Below are positions 38,911 through 46,406 of a stretch of 64,000 bases of DNA, piece by piece (the stretch's first letter is position 1; the number at the start of each line of letters is the position of its first letter). Source of the stretch: a virus. The notes under the pieces are model-generated. The model was not told where the DNA came from, ran no database searches, and saw nothing but the letters and a program-made list of their open reading frames with translations. The stretch lies in the IMG/VR virus record IMGVR_UViG_3300034782_000062, positions 62,001-126,000 of that record, one strand, 5' to 3'. A program made the position numbers and the translations under genes.

Positions 38911-40425
38911 TCACCGTTTTGACAGCCTCGCCTTTATGATTTCGACATTCTTCGGTTCCCTCTCGACAAGGATGAAGTTTCTCTTCAGCCGTTTACAGGC
39001 CAAGCCAGTAGTGCCAGTGCCGGCGAAGTTGTCGAGGACGAGGTCGCCAGGATTTGTAAGCCTCTCAACGAGCCACTTGAGCACAAACTCGGGACGCTCC
39101 CCTAGGTGCCGAAGAGCCTTGCGCCCCTTGACGGTCGCACCTTCAATGAAGTTGTGCATCTGCTTGGGACCCTTCCAATGGAAGGCGTTGCGCTTATCAG
39201 CGCCCATGCAGGCCGTCACGATAAACTGACACGTATCCAAAAACGTTGTTTTCTTCGAGCCAGTGTCGGGATTTGTTAGGTGCCAGGTTACAACCTGTAC
39301 CATGTCGAAGCCGTTGCTTATCAGAGCCTCACGAATAAAGCTCACGTAGCGCTCGTCACAAAAAACAGCGATATTCCCGCCCGTCTTGATGACGCGCGCC
39401 CACTCGTGCGCCCAGACTGAAACCTCATCCAGCTTCAGTTCGCTGTTCCAGTCCTCAAAGACGTCGAGCGCCTCGGTCTCTTCGAGCCGGTCACCGTAGC
39501 CAGTGTCCTCTTTGTAGTCGGGATCGACAATGATGTGATCTACCGATTCTCTTTCAATATCGTTGATATGATCTTGACATCGAATATCAGCATCGATGCT
39601 CTTGATACTTTTAGCTTCTTCGATCAGCTTGTCTTCGCGCTTCTGCTTATGCATCGCAAGAGCGGCGCTATTGATCGATGACTCACCCTTGAAAACTGCC
39701 TGCACCGCGGGATGTTCCATCCAGTTTTCGCCAAGTTCTTCCTTGGCCTGATTTATAATTGCAGCAGCACGCGCAACTTTCATCGGCGGCTGACCGATGG
39801 CCTTGCCGACTTCGTTGCGAGTCAAACGACGTTTCGGCTTGGGCTTCTTGGCGATCCTCAGTCCGCCCTCTTCCCGATCCTCGTCGTCCTCAGGATGTTC
39901 GATCTCAATCTCTGTGTCATCCGACTTTCGGTAGACGCTTGCTGGTCCGCGGCGCCCCTTGCGACCACCTTCTGCTTGCCGCTCCTTGTTCTTCTCGAAC
40001 TCTTTGTCCCAGATCGCCTCGACCTCCATCATGATCTGACGCTCCGACTTACGCCGGTAAGCGTTGTGCATGACGATGGCCTCAACGGTCTCGTCGTCGG
40101 TCTCGTAGTCACGCCAGACGACCGGAACTGTCGGCATCTTCAGGGTGATGGCGGCTTTATGGCGACGGCGACCGGAAATGATGAAGCACGTTGCACGATC
40201 GACAACGATGGGCTCGATCATGCCGCGCTTACTGATATCCGAGATCAGGTCTTTATCCGGCTCGTCACCGTAAATTTGCTGGTTGCGCGGGTGAGCCTTG
40301 ATCTCGTTCGGTGAGACCAGCTCGATTGTTTCTTTGCGGGGTGCTGGGGGTAGGTTCTTTTCGTGCGCGGATTTAATAATCCTACGACGGCCTGGATCGG
40401 CCTTGTTTTCCGCTCGCGCTGTCAT
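38911..40425 (-). CDS. ParB domain - DNA methyltransferase fusion
   Basis: 504 residues from ATG 40425 (behind AGGGGACTGTGGTTCT); the open frame continues to 40479. Residues 35-120 are a ParB domain (IELVSPNEIKAHPRNQQIYG, ISGRRRHKAA, YRRKSERQIMMEV). Residues 275-504 are a beta-class N6/N4 DNA methyltransferase: motif IV DPDY (the usual form is DPPY), WAHEWARVIKTGGNIAVF and the SAM-binding LDNFAGTGTTGLA at the end. ParB-methyltransferase fusions are known in phages and may protect phage DNA. The DPDY variant may alter activity. Confidence 0.8.
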   Translation of the reverse strand: MTARAENKADPGRRRIIKSAHEKNLPPAPRKETIELVSPNEIKAHPRNQQIYGDEPDKDLISDISKRGMIEPIVVDRATCFIISGRRRHKAAITLKMPTVPVVWRDYETDDETVEAIVMHNAYRRKSERQIMMEVEAIWDKEFEKNKERQAEGGRKGRRGPASVYRKSDDTEIEIEHPEDDEDREEGGLRIAKKPKPKRRLTRNEVGKAIGQPPMKVARAAAIINQAKEELGENWMEHPAVQAVFKGESSINSAALAMHKQKREDKLIEEAKSIKSIDADIRCQDHINDIERESVDHIIVDPDYKEDTGYGDRLEETEALDVFEDWNSELKLDEVSVWAHEWARVIKTGGNIAVFCDERYVSFIREALISNGFDMVQVVTWHLTNPDTGSKKTTFLDTCQFIVTACMGADKRNAFHWKGPKQMHNFIEGATVKGRKALRHLGERPEFVLKWLVERLTNPGDLVLDNFAGTGTTGLACKRLKRNFILVEREPKNVEIIKARLSKR

Positions 40426-40450
40426 AGAACCACAGTCCCCTATTAAAAAG

Positions 40451-40635
40451 GCAGCAAGGTCCCGCGTGCCCGCCGCCAAGATGGCGGGGGTTTATATGAA
40501 ATCTCATCTTTTCCAACCGAAAGGCAAAAGGAAAAGATGGGGTTCCACCTTAGCGGACGGCACCCGAGGCCTTGCTGCGTTCGATTATCTTACGTTTGCT
40601 TTTCACCTTTCGGTTGTTGAGATTTCATATAACCC
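40451..40635. ncRNA. Gene-free region with interlocking inverted repeats
   Basis: GCAGCAAGG (40451-40459) pairs with CCTTGCTGC (40570-40578). A second set (GGGTTTATATGAAATCTCA, 40488-40506, and CAACCGAAAGG, 40514-40524) pairs with 40606-40635 and crosses the first, which would be a pseudoknot in RNA. A local hairpin (CATCTTTTCC 40504-40513 with GGAAAAGATG 40530-40539) puts CAACCGAAAGG in its loop. A GCCCGCC-type hairpin lies at 40468-40489. It is either a structured RNA, the leader of the minus-strand methyltransferase gene, or a protein-binding site. The strand is unknown. Confidence 0.5.
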
Positions 40636-40680
40636 GTCCGAACAGACTGCCTGAGATCGCACCGCCGCGTCAACTTAATT

Positions 40681-40695
40681 AATCCTGAGGACGGC
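40681..40695 (+). repeat. Dispersed palindrome copy, TGA core
   Basis: AATCC-TGA-GGACG. Copies right of 40 kb mostly have TGA or TCA in place of CCA. A second copy (40764-40777, AATCC-TGA-GGACG) follows 80 bases later, before the lysin gene. Confidence 0.5.
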
Positions 40696-40796
40696 ATTAT
40701 TTCTCTAACAGCCCATTAATTTTGTTGGAAAAATTGCAGATCCCTCCTGGTGCGCTGGAAATGAATCCTGAGGACGAATATGGTAGGATGGCAGGG

Positions 40797-40820
40797 CTCC
40801 CTGTTGTGGGAAAACAAGGG
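40797..40820 (+). ncRNA. Leader hairpin before the lysin gene
   Basis: CCCT-G-TTGT pairs with ACAA-GGG around GGGAAA, then TCAATTTTAAAGGAGGGATAGC and the start codon. The loop is similar to class II. It links the lysin gene to the leader family. Confidence 0.4.
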
Positions 40821-40842
40821 TCAATTTTAAAGGAGGGATAGC

Positions 40843-41583
40843 ATGCCACCCCCAATCGCACAGGTTCTCGGCGTCGTTGGCGTCACAGGTTCTGCAGCCG
40901 CGATGCTGATGGTCCGCCTCATGGAAGGGCAGTACGCTGGCATCACCGATGGCTCGTTCGTCATGCAGTACACCGAAGGACACGGCCTTCGTGATCGCTG
41001 GGGGCCGCACATTGTAGACAACGGTCGCTTCTCACGCGGTTGGGGAATGCGAACCACCAGTGAAGGTGTGCAACGCCCTCATGGCGGCATCGACCTATGT
41101 GGGCCTCAAGGGACAGTCGTTCGGGCGATGCGCACAGGGCTCGTCGAGCACAGCGACCAAGGCAATGGCTATGGGGAATGCATCCTTCTTCGGCACGTCG
41201 ATGGAACGACGAGCTTCTACGCACATCTCAATGAACGAGCTGTGACCCAAGGGATGCTGGTCATGGGCGGCTCACCCATCGGAACGATGGGGCGCACCTC
41301 TGGAACTGGAAGCATCCCCAGCGAGCGCTTCCAGATGGGTGGCCCTATGGACCGTCGCTGCCGTCACTTCGCCAACATGGGTATCCACCTTCACTTCAGT
41401 ACCCATGGTTACGGTCAGGAGCGCCTGCCTCACCAGCGGCGAATGCGCCAAACCGTCAGTACCGACAAAGAGTGGCAGTACGGATCCGACCCCGTGCAGA
41501 TTCTCGGCGCCCACGGCACCAGACAAGTGGCCCAGCAAGCTATTGCCTGTTCACCGTGGAGCCGCGACTGGGCTACCGCTTGA
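40843..41583 (+). CDS. M23-type peptidase (probable endolysin)
   Basis: 246 residues; ATG behind AAAGGAGGGATAGC. The metal-binding motif HGGIDL (H-x3-D, near residue 81), YGECILLRHVDGTTSFYAHL and the HLHFSTH motif (HxH, near residue 184) define an M23/LytM peptidase, which cuts peptidoglycan cross-links. An N-terminal hydrophobic stretch (QVLGVVGVTGSAAAMLMVRL) may be a signal anchor. Nearby small membrane proteins could be the export and holin part. It could also be a virion-associated lysin. Confidence 0.75.
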   Translation: MPPPIAQVLGVVGVTGSAAAMLMVRLMEGQYAGITDGSFVMQYTEGHGLRDRWGPHIVDNGRFSRGWGMRTTSEGVQRPHGGIDLCGPQGTVVRAMRTGLVEHSDQGNGYGECILLRHVDGTTSFYAHLNERAVTQGMLVMGGSPIGTMGRTSGTGSIPSERFQMGGPMDRRCRHFANMGIHLHFSTHGYGQERLPHQRRMRQTVSTDKEWQYGSDPVQILGAHGTRQVAQQAIACSPWSRDWATA

Positions 41584-41708
41584 GCTTCCGCAGGCACCCA
41601 ACAATCGCCTGAAACACGTCACGACAGAATTTTAAAACCCCCCGGTCAAAAAGAATGCAGATCCCCCCTCGTTTGGTGTTGGGTCGTCGGCTGCTCTGAG
41701 TGTGTCGT

Positions 41709-42060
41709 TAAGATTTAAGTAAGTCGTACATGCCTAGTAGTATGATGCCCCTAACTAAGAGCAAAAGCCTAGGTACTGTTACTTAAAGATCTTAGGGGCA
41801 TGAAATACTTGAACAGTGTTCTTGGTATTTTAATCAGCAAGTAGTAGGCCAGACCTTGCTAAGAAAAGGACATGCTGGAGCTGTCAGCAGGGCTGAGGTC
41901 CCCACTGAGGTTTGAGCTAAGCAGAAGCCCCTTGTGCTGAACTTGGGGTCGACCACTAACCTTTCGGGGAGCTGAAGACCGAGAGGGTTGCTGTCCCAGA
42001 CCCCCAGATTGCTAAAGGGAGAGGCAGAAACATTTCGGAGAGCTAGAGACCCGAGGGTTG
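41709..42060 (+). ncRNA. Candidate large structured non-coding RNA
   Basis: This is part of a 577-base stretch (41584-42160) without a gene. A strong helix (41739-41743/41805-41809 extended by ATGCCCCTAA 41745-41754 with TTAGGGGCAT 41792-41801) competes with TAAGATTTAAGT (41709-41720) pairing with 41781-41794. ACTGTT/AACAGT (41775-41780 with 41812-41817) could form a pseudoknot. Two similar 30-base units (41961-41990 and 42031-42060), both with TTTCGG-GAGCT and ending GAGGGTTG or GGGTTG, lie 70 bases apart. A large ornate phage RNA (ROOL/GOLLD style) is possible but untested. Confidence 0.5.
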
Positions 42061-42086
42061 TCAGTCATCCTGACGATGCAAAAACC

Positions 42087-42142
42087 TTGACGTTGCAGAT
42101 GCCATATTGCAGAATGGCGCCATCCCAAAACCGCAACGTCAA
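42087..42142 (+). promoter_or_regulatory. Hairpin and possible promoter before the 42161 gene
   Basis: TTGACGTTGC (42087-42096) and GCAACGTCAA (42133-42142) form a perfect 10-bp stem. TTGACG with a 17-base gap to CAGAAT (42110-42115) also reads as a weak sigma70 promoter. If both work, the -35 box lies in an operator-like arm. No clear ribosome site precedes ATG 42161 apart from GAGGTAGG. Confidence 0.35.
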
Positions 42143-42160
42143 AACGCGAGGTAGGTCAAA

Positions 42161-42715
42161 ATGGCAGAGGAAGAGACCAAGGCGACGGAAAAAAAGGAAG
42201 AAGCTCAGACCCCACCGAAGGCGCAGGTGACGCCGCCGCCGACAGGCCCAGGTGGAGCACTCGAAGAAATCCAGAAGCGAGCGGTAGGCGGGAAGGTCGC
42301 TGTCTTGGAGAAGGGCGACAAAGAGCCGAAGATCGTTGGCGGCAACGGCGAAGGCGAAACGCCGCCCGAGGCTGAAGCCGATGGCAAGACCGATGGTGAG
42401 GCCAAAGAGCCCGAGCCCCCCGCTGCTTCTCCAGGCATTCCAATCTCTCCCGACGCTGCAGAAGACCTGAAGATGGTCATGGATGAGATCGGCCAACTCG
42501 AACGGCAGGCCGGTCAAAACGCGATTCAGTTTCATAGTGCGATGAAGCAGATCGAAGAGAAGGCTTCCGAGCTGCGGACGGATTTCAATTCCATCGTGCG
42601 GCGACTCGGGAAGCGTTTCAACGTCCCTCAAGGCTGGGTGCTCAACCTCGACACCATGAGTTTCGTCCCTCAACAGCAGGGAGCGGGACAGACGGGGATG
42701 CCTCCGCTACAATAA
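42161..42715 (+). CDS. Hypothetical protein with disordered N-terminus
   Basis: 184 residues. The first 95 are Glu/Lys/Pro/Gly-rich and unstructured. Residues 100-160 are helical (KMVMDEIGQLERQAGQNAIQ), probably a coiled coil, with a short conserved-looking end (NVPQGWVLNLDTMSFVPQ). That ending is common in phage proteins of unknown role. It lies 15 bases before the next gene. Confidence 0.55.
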   Translation: MAEEETKATEKKEEAQTPPKAQVTPPPTGPGGALEEIQKRAVGGKVAVLEKGDKEPKIVGGNGEGETPPEAEADGKTDGEAKEPEPPAASPGIPISPDAAEDLKMVMDEIGQLERQAGQNAIQFHSAMKQIEEKASELRTDFNSIVRRLGKRFNVPQGWVLNLDTMSFVPQQQGAGQTGMPPLQ

Positions 42716-42730
42716 AGCTGGAGGTGGCCC

Positions 42731-43402
42731 ATGGCCGCATTTACCAGCGACGTTCTCCAGGAATACGTCAGGCTCTGCGAAACGGAGTTCAAGGTTAAGC
42801 TTGTCGAAAAAAAGACGAGCATTTTTATGAAGATGATCGCGGTGATCCTCTTCTTTAACAAGAACTTCATGACGAGCTATGTCACGACAATCGGGCGCAC
42901 TGTCTACTGGCCCGACCTGGAGGAGAGGTTCAGCAAATACCCGGAAAACTCTTTCAGAACGATGTTTCATGAGACGCAGCACGCTCATGATGGCAGCGTC
43001 TTCAAGATTGTTTACGAGTTGAGCTACCTCTCGCCTCAAATCGGGGGCCTGCTCTCGCTGCTCGCATTCATGGCGATTACGTTTAGCAATGCTTGGCTCC
43101 TCGCACTCCTCGCACTGGTCCTCATCGCGCCCTTCCCTGCATACTTTCGAGCGCATTGGGAGTTCCGCGGCTCGTCTTGCAACATGGCTTACAGAATTTG
43201 GACGGACGACAGGGTCAGCGACAGGTACAAGGACTTTCTTGTCCAGCGGTTCAAGGGTCCGGACTACTACTTCATGTGGCCCTTTCCAAAGAGCGTTCGC
43301 AAAAAGCTGGCGAAGATCGAACAGCGCATTCGCGCTGGCAAGCTGACAGAGGTGCAGAGAAAGACTCATGTCTTTCTTCAAAACCATGGTATCATCAGCT
43401 AG
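42731..43402 (+). CDS. Membrane protein with a HETQH zincin motif
   Basis: 223 residues; ATG behind GGAGGTGGCCC. HETQHAHD near residue 79 is an HExxH metalloprotease motif with a further histidine and aspartate. It is followed by two hydrophobic segments (near residues 100-135: GGLLSLLAFMAITF..., LLALLALVLIAPF). Soluble phage proteins with this combination are not familiar to me. A membrane-bound peptidase, possibly in lysis or entry, is inferred. The C-terminus is basic. Confidence 0.6.
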   Translation: MAAFTSDVLQEYVRLCETEFKVKLVEKKTSIFMKMIAVILFFNKNFMTSYVTTIGRTVYWPDLEERFSKYPENSFRTMFHETQHAHDGSVFKIVYELSYLSPQIGGLLSLLAFMAITFSNAWLLALLALVLIAPFPAYFRAHWEFRGSSCNMAYRIWTDDRVSDRYKDFLVQRFKGPDYYFMWPFPKSVRKKLAKIEQRIRAGKLTEVQRKTHVFLQNHGIIS

Positions 43403-43404
43403 TT

Positions 43405-43941
43405 ATGACCAACGGTGCTGGTCGATACGGTTCTGGCTCATCTTCAAAGCCTCAATCTTCTTCGACTGATGCAGTACTCGCAGCTATCGAAAATGAGCTA
43501 AAGAACCAAGGGCGCCAGCTCAAGACGATGAACCTAAAAGTTGACAGCGTGAGCGAGACCGTCACCAGGATGAATACTCAGATGGAGCACCTGGTGACAA
43601 AGGAAGCCTGCGCAGAGGGTCGCCAGCAGCTCGGCGATGATTTAAAAAGACGAATGGACGGGGACCGTGAAATCACGGGCACCAACATAAAGATACCGGC
43701 TCTGTGGCAGCAATTCCAAGAAGCGACCAAGCAAAAAAAAACGACTGTTCCCCCGCCTCCTGCTCCACAACAGAAACCTCAACGTGGGTTTTTATTTTGG
43801 CTCGGTGTCATCGCAGCCTGTGTCACCATCAGTGGTGGAATTGTCGGGGTGACCTTCGCGGCATACAAGGTGCTCGACGTTATTCAGGCCACCGAACAGA
43901 TGATGCAGGACATGCAGAGGCACCAGTCGTCCAATCAATGA
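43405..43941 (+). CDS. Coiled-coil / C-terminal membrane-anchor protein
   Basis: 178 residues; ATG 43405 follows the previous stop by three bases. Residues 25-70 form a coiled coil (LKTMNLKVDSVSETVTRMNT). Residues 125-150 are a transmembrane helix (FLFWLGVIAACVTISGGIVG). This layout is common among phage lysis accessory proteins and membrane anchors, but no family is certain. Confidence 0.55.
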   Translation: MTNGAGRYGSGSSSKPQSSSTDAVLAAIENELKNQGRQLKTMNLKVDSVSETVTRMNTQMEHLVTKEACAEGRQQLGDDLKRRMDGDREITGTNIKIPALWQQFQEATKQKKTTVPPPPAPQQKPQRGFLFWLGVIAACVTISGGIVGVTFAAYKVLDVIQATEQMMQDMQRHQSSNQ

Positions 43942-43945
43942 CTCA

Positions 43946-43974
43946 TTGACTTGGCAGGTTGCACGTGTTACATA
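43946..43974 (+). promoter_or_regulatory. Possible sigma70 promoter
   Basis: TTGACT (43946-43951), a 17-base spacer and TACATA (43969-43974), placed 47 bases before ATG 44021. A palindrome copy (CATCC-TGA-GGACT, 43980-43993) lies between promoter and gene. Confidence 0.45.
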
Positions 43975-44020
43975 TTTTCCATCCTGAGGACTGAGCAATC
44001 ACAGACGCAAAGGACCAAAA

Positions 44021-44431
44021 ATGAGCGGAAAAATCTTTGGTGACGCGGACCTATCCATCAGCGTCATGCGCAACCCGAGGCGTGAGCGAGAAGACGGCAG
44101 CATCTTTGAGTTTGATGGGGTCGTTTACCAATTGGCTTGCCAAACCTGTGAGACTCCGATTCAGGTGGGGCTCTCCTGGAAGGAGGTGCGAGTCCTACTT
44201 GATGGAGGGGCTCTTCCCGGTGTCCAGCGTATCAGCGATGGTTGGCAGATCTCGGCGCAGTGCTCGAACAACAACGAGGGCTGCACTATGGTCAACAGTT
44301 TCAAGGTGTTGGATGAGGAGCTGGAAAAGGAAGCTGACCTGGAGGTTAAGCGGCGCCAGCGAGTGATGCGAGCGCAGCAGGCTCAGCGCAGTGGGAACGT
44401 TCTTCAGCGTGTTCCTCAGCGAAGACGCTAG
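44021..44431 (+). CDS. Hypothetical protein
   Basis: 136 residues; ribosome site AAAGGACC is weak. Cysteines CQTCETP and CSNNNEGC may bind a metal. Beta-rich middle, basic Gln/Arg-rich tail (RQRVMRAQQAQRSGN). The function is unknown. Confidence 0.5.
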   Translation: MSGKIFGDADLSISVMRNPRREREDGSIFEFDGVVYQLACQTCETPIQVGLSWKEVRVLLDGGALPGVQRISDGWQISAQCSNNNEGCTMVNSFKVLDEELEKEADLEVKRRQRVMRAQQAQRSGNVLQRVPQRRR

Positions 44432-44465
44432 AGATTCTGGACAAGCAGGACACCTCAGAATAGAA

Positions 44466-44480
44466 TCGTCCCCAGGATGG
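44466..44480 (+). repeat. Dispersed palindrome copy containing a start codon
   Basis: TCGTCC-CCA-GGATGG. The ATG of the 44477 gene lies in the right arm, so folding of the RNA would hide that start codon. Confidence 0.5.
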
Positions 44481-44668
44481 CTATCTTCGGACGACGACGC
44501 CGGCAGCCCAGCCTCCGGCAGATGATTGCTCAGGAAAGACTTAGCATCTGCGTGCGGTGCCCATACATCCGGCGCGTTCGTGGATACCTCAACTGCAGCC
44601 AGTGCGGCTGCTTCATGGATTTAAAGACAAAAATAATGTCCATGAACTGTCCAATGGGCTACTGGTAG
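44477..44668 (+). CDS. Small zinc-binding protein
   Basis: 63 residues. CVRCPYIRRVRGYLNCSQCG with a later CPMGYW fits a small phage zinc-ribbon type (DUF6171-like; name from memory). There is no separate ribosome site, and the start is inside the palindrome arm. Confidence 0.55.
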   Translation: MAIFGRRRRQPSLRQMIAQERLSICVRCPYIRRVRGYLNCSQCGCFMDLKTKIMSMNCPMGYW

Positions 44669-44672
44669 AACA

Positions 44673-45425
44673 GTGGGACCTTGGGACACAAATCCTCGAC
44701 AGAAACACTGGTGGAACAAGGATAAAGCTACGGATGATTTTGTCCGTGGTTTTGTGTTAGACGTTTCGGATCAAAAATATTCAGAAAGACGTTATCGAAA
44801 CCTGTTCAGAACGAAGTTCGGAAAATGGCTTCGTGAACAAGTTCGTCCCATTGTTGATGACGTTCAAGGGCGCCCTGAGATTCTCAAGGAAGTGCTGTTG
44901 TACGACGTGAACCCATACATGGCTGGGATGGCGTTATCATTGGCTTTTCTGAAGGAAGACTTTGCTTTTGTGCAAGACTTTGGACCAGACAAGGTTGAGG
45001 TCTGGCCCGCTGAAATGCAGGTTATTGGCAAAGGCGATTACGAGGGGTGTCTTCAGTTTTATCTGGATCGATTCAATAATGAGCCGACTCGTCAGTTTCT
45101 GTCTCATATGGATAAGGATGAGAAGAGTGATGTTTATTCCGACATCTGGTCGCTGTGCACGTCTAATTTGGGAAATTTTTCGGAGGGAGATGTCATTGTT
45201 GATCCTCAGTATGACATGAAGTTTAAACAGGCGCGAGACGGCACCGTTGAGTCAGTCGTTCGCAGGCAAAAAATATTTCGTAAACGCGTTGCGGCAAGCA
45301 AGGCAAAGGGGCGTAAGGTTTACAGTCGACGGGCAGTCTTGCGATGGCGAGAGGTGATCAGGCAGGCCCACTGGAAAGACCTCGGACTTCTTTTCCACGC
45401 TGACGACCTTCCTCCTCCTCCTTGA
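44673..45425 (+). CDS. Hypothetical protein, AT-rich
   Basis: 250 residues from GTG 44673. Tryptophan-rich N-terminus (GPWDTNPRQKHWWNKDKATD), helical middle and a basic C-terminus (KIFRKRVAASKAKGRKVYSR). Base composition is clearly more AT-rich than its neighbours, suggesting recent acquisition. No family is recognised. Confidence 0.5.
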   Translation: MGPWDTNPRQKHWWNKDKATDDFVRGFVLDVSDQKYSERRYRNLFRTKFGKWLREQVRPIVDDVQGRPEILKEVLLYDVNPYMAGMALSLAFLKEDFAFVQDFGPDKVEVWPAEMQVIGKGDYEGCLQFYLDRFNNEPTRQFLSHMDKDEKSDVYSDIWSLCTSNLGNFSEGDVIVDPQYDMKFKQARDGTVESVVRRQKIFRKRVAASKAKGRKVYSRRAVLRWREVIRQAHWKDLGLLFHADDLPPPP

Positions 45426-45434
45426 AATTACAAA

Positions 45435-45476
45435 TCATCCTCAGGACTGGTAACTTAATCGTCTTTGACCTATAAT
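45435..45476 (+). promoter_or_regulatory. Palindrome copy followed by a TATAAT box
   Basis: TCATCC-TCA-GGACTG (45435-45449) is followed by a perfect TATAAT (45471-45476). The -35 region (TGGTAA) is weak and overlaps the end of the palindrome, so the palindrome could act as an operator or activator site here. Confidence 0.4.
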
Positions 45477-45560
45477 GACCTTCGCGGCCCCGTAGACCCA
45501 AGTCTATCCTCCCTAAGCATCCCGGTGCTCTAGGCACCAATGAGAGTCAGGGGACTGCGA

Positions 45561-45938
45561 ATGCCATCTTGTGTTCATCCTCCCGTCATCGAGACGACAG
45601 ACCCAGGTCTGATGACGTTGGATCAAATCGATAGCAGGAATGCGGAGCTGTTTGAGTGGGTGACGACGTGTGCCCGTCATGCAGACCCTTCCGTTGTCGA
45701 TGCTGTAAATCAACGGCGATATGCGCTGCTTGGTGCTCGCCGGGAGAAGATGGCAGACCAACGTAAAATGAAGTGGTTCGCCGCTGCTACTGTTCCCGGG
45801 GCTCTGATCGGGGCCTATGCCGGTCACAAGGCTCAGCGTGGAGCGCTCCCTGGTGCAGCCGTCGGAGCTTGGGCCAACTTCGTGATATTCGCAGCAGGGA
45901 CCAGTCTCCTTATGCGTATCCTGCCGGCGAGGTATTAG
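45561..45938 (+). CDS. Small membrane protein
   Basis: 125 residues; ATG 45561 behind CAGGGGACTGC (ATG 45540 is an alternative). After an N-terminal helix with MTLDQIDSRNAELFEWVTTC, two hydrophobic, glycine-rich segments (near residues 80-120) look transmembrane and holin-like. It is paralogous to the next gene. Confidence 0.5.
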   Translation: MPSCVHPPVIETTDPGLMTLDQIDSRNAELFEWVTTCARHADPSVVDAVNQRRYALLGARREKMADQRKMKWFAAATVPGALIGAYAGHKAQRGALPGAAVGAWANFVIFAAGTSLLMRILPARY

Positions 45939-45940
45939 CG

Positions 45941-46402
45941 ATGACGAGCCCTTCGGTGACAATGGTAGCGGTAGAAATTGACCCGGAAGAGGCACGAGAG
46001 CGCTGGCTTCGAGACAACCCTCCTCTCGATCCGATGACCATCCCCGACATGAGGACGACGTCGCCCTCGATGATGACCCATGAGCAGATCGACGCGGAGA
46101 GGCAGATTTTGCATCAGCTTAATATGCACTTCCGCGAGAGGGTCGACCGAAACCACCCTCGTTTTCAAGCGATCGGTAATAGGGACGACGCGCTTCGAGA
46201 CGAGATGGTTCGCCGTCGAGATGTGAAAGGTTATGGAGAGCTTGCGGCGCTAGCAGCAGCTCCCGGAATAGCGCTCGGATCTGCATGGGCCTTTTTTAAA
46301 GGCCGCTCAGTGTATCGATATGGTCTTACAGGAGGAGTGCTGACTGTAGTCCTACCCGTAGCGCTTCTCTGGTTCTTCAGGGCGAGACAACAAAGAGGAT
46401 AG
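45941..46402 (+). CDS. Small membrane protein, paralogue of the 45561 protein
   Basis: 153 residues, starting three bases after the previous stop. The segment SMMTHEQIDAERQILHQLNM aligns with MTLDQIDSRNAELFEWVTTC of its neighbour, and both end in two hydrophobic helices. A tandem duplication is likely. The function is unknown; a virion or lysis membrane role is possible. Confidence 0.5.
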   Translation: MTSPSVTMVAVEIDPEEARERWLRDNPPLDPMTIPDMRTTSPSMMTHEQIDAERQILHQLNMHFRERVDRNHPRFQAIGNRDDALRDEMVRRRDVKGYGELAALAAAPGIALGSAWAFFKGRSVYRYGLTGGVLTVVLPVALLWFFRARQQRG

Positions 46403-46406
46403 AGGA

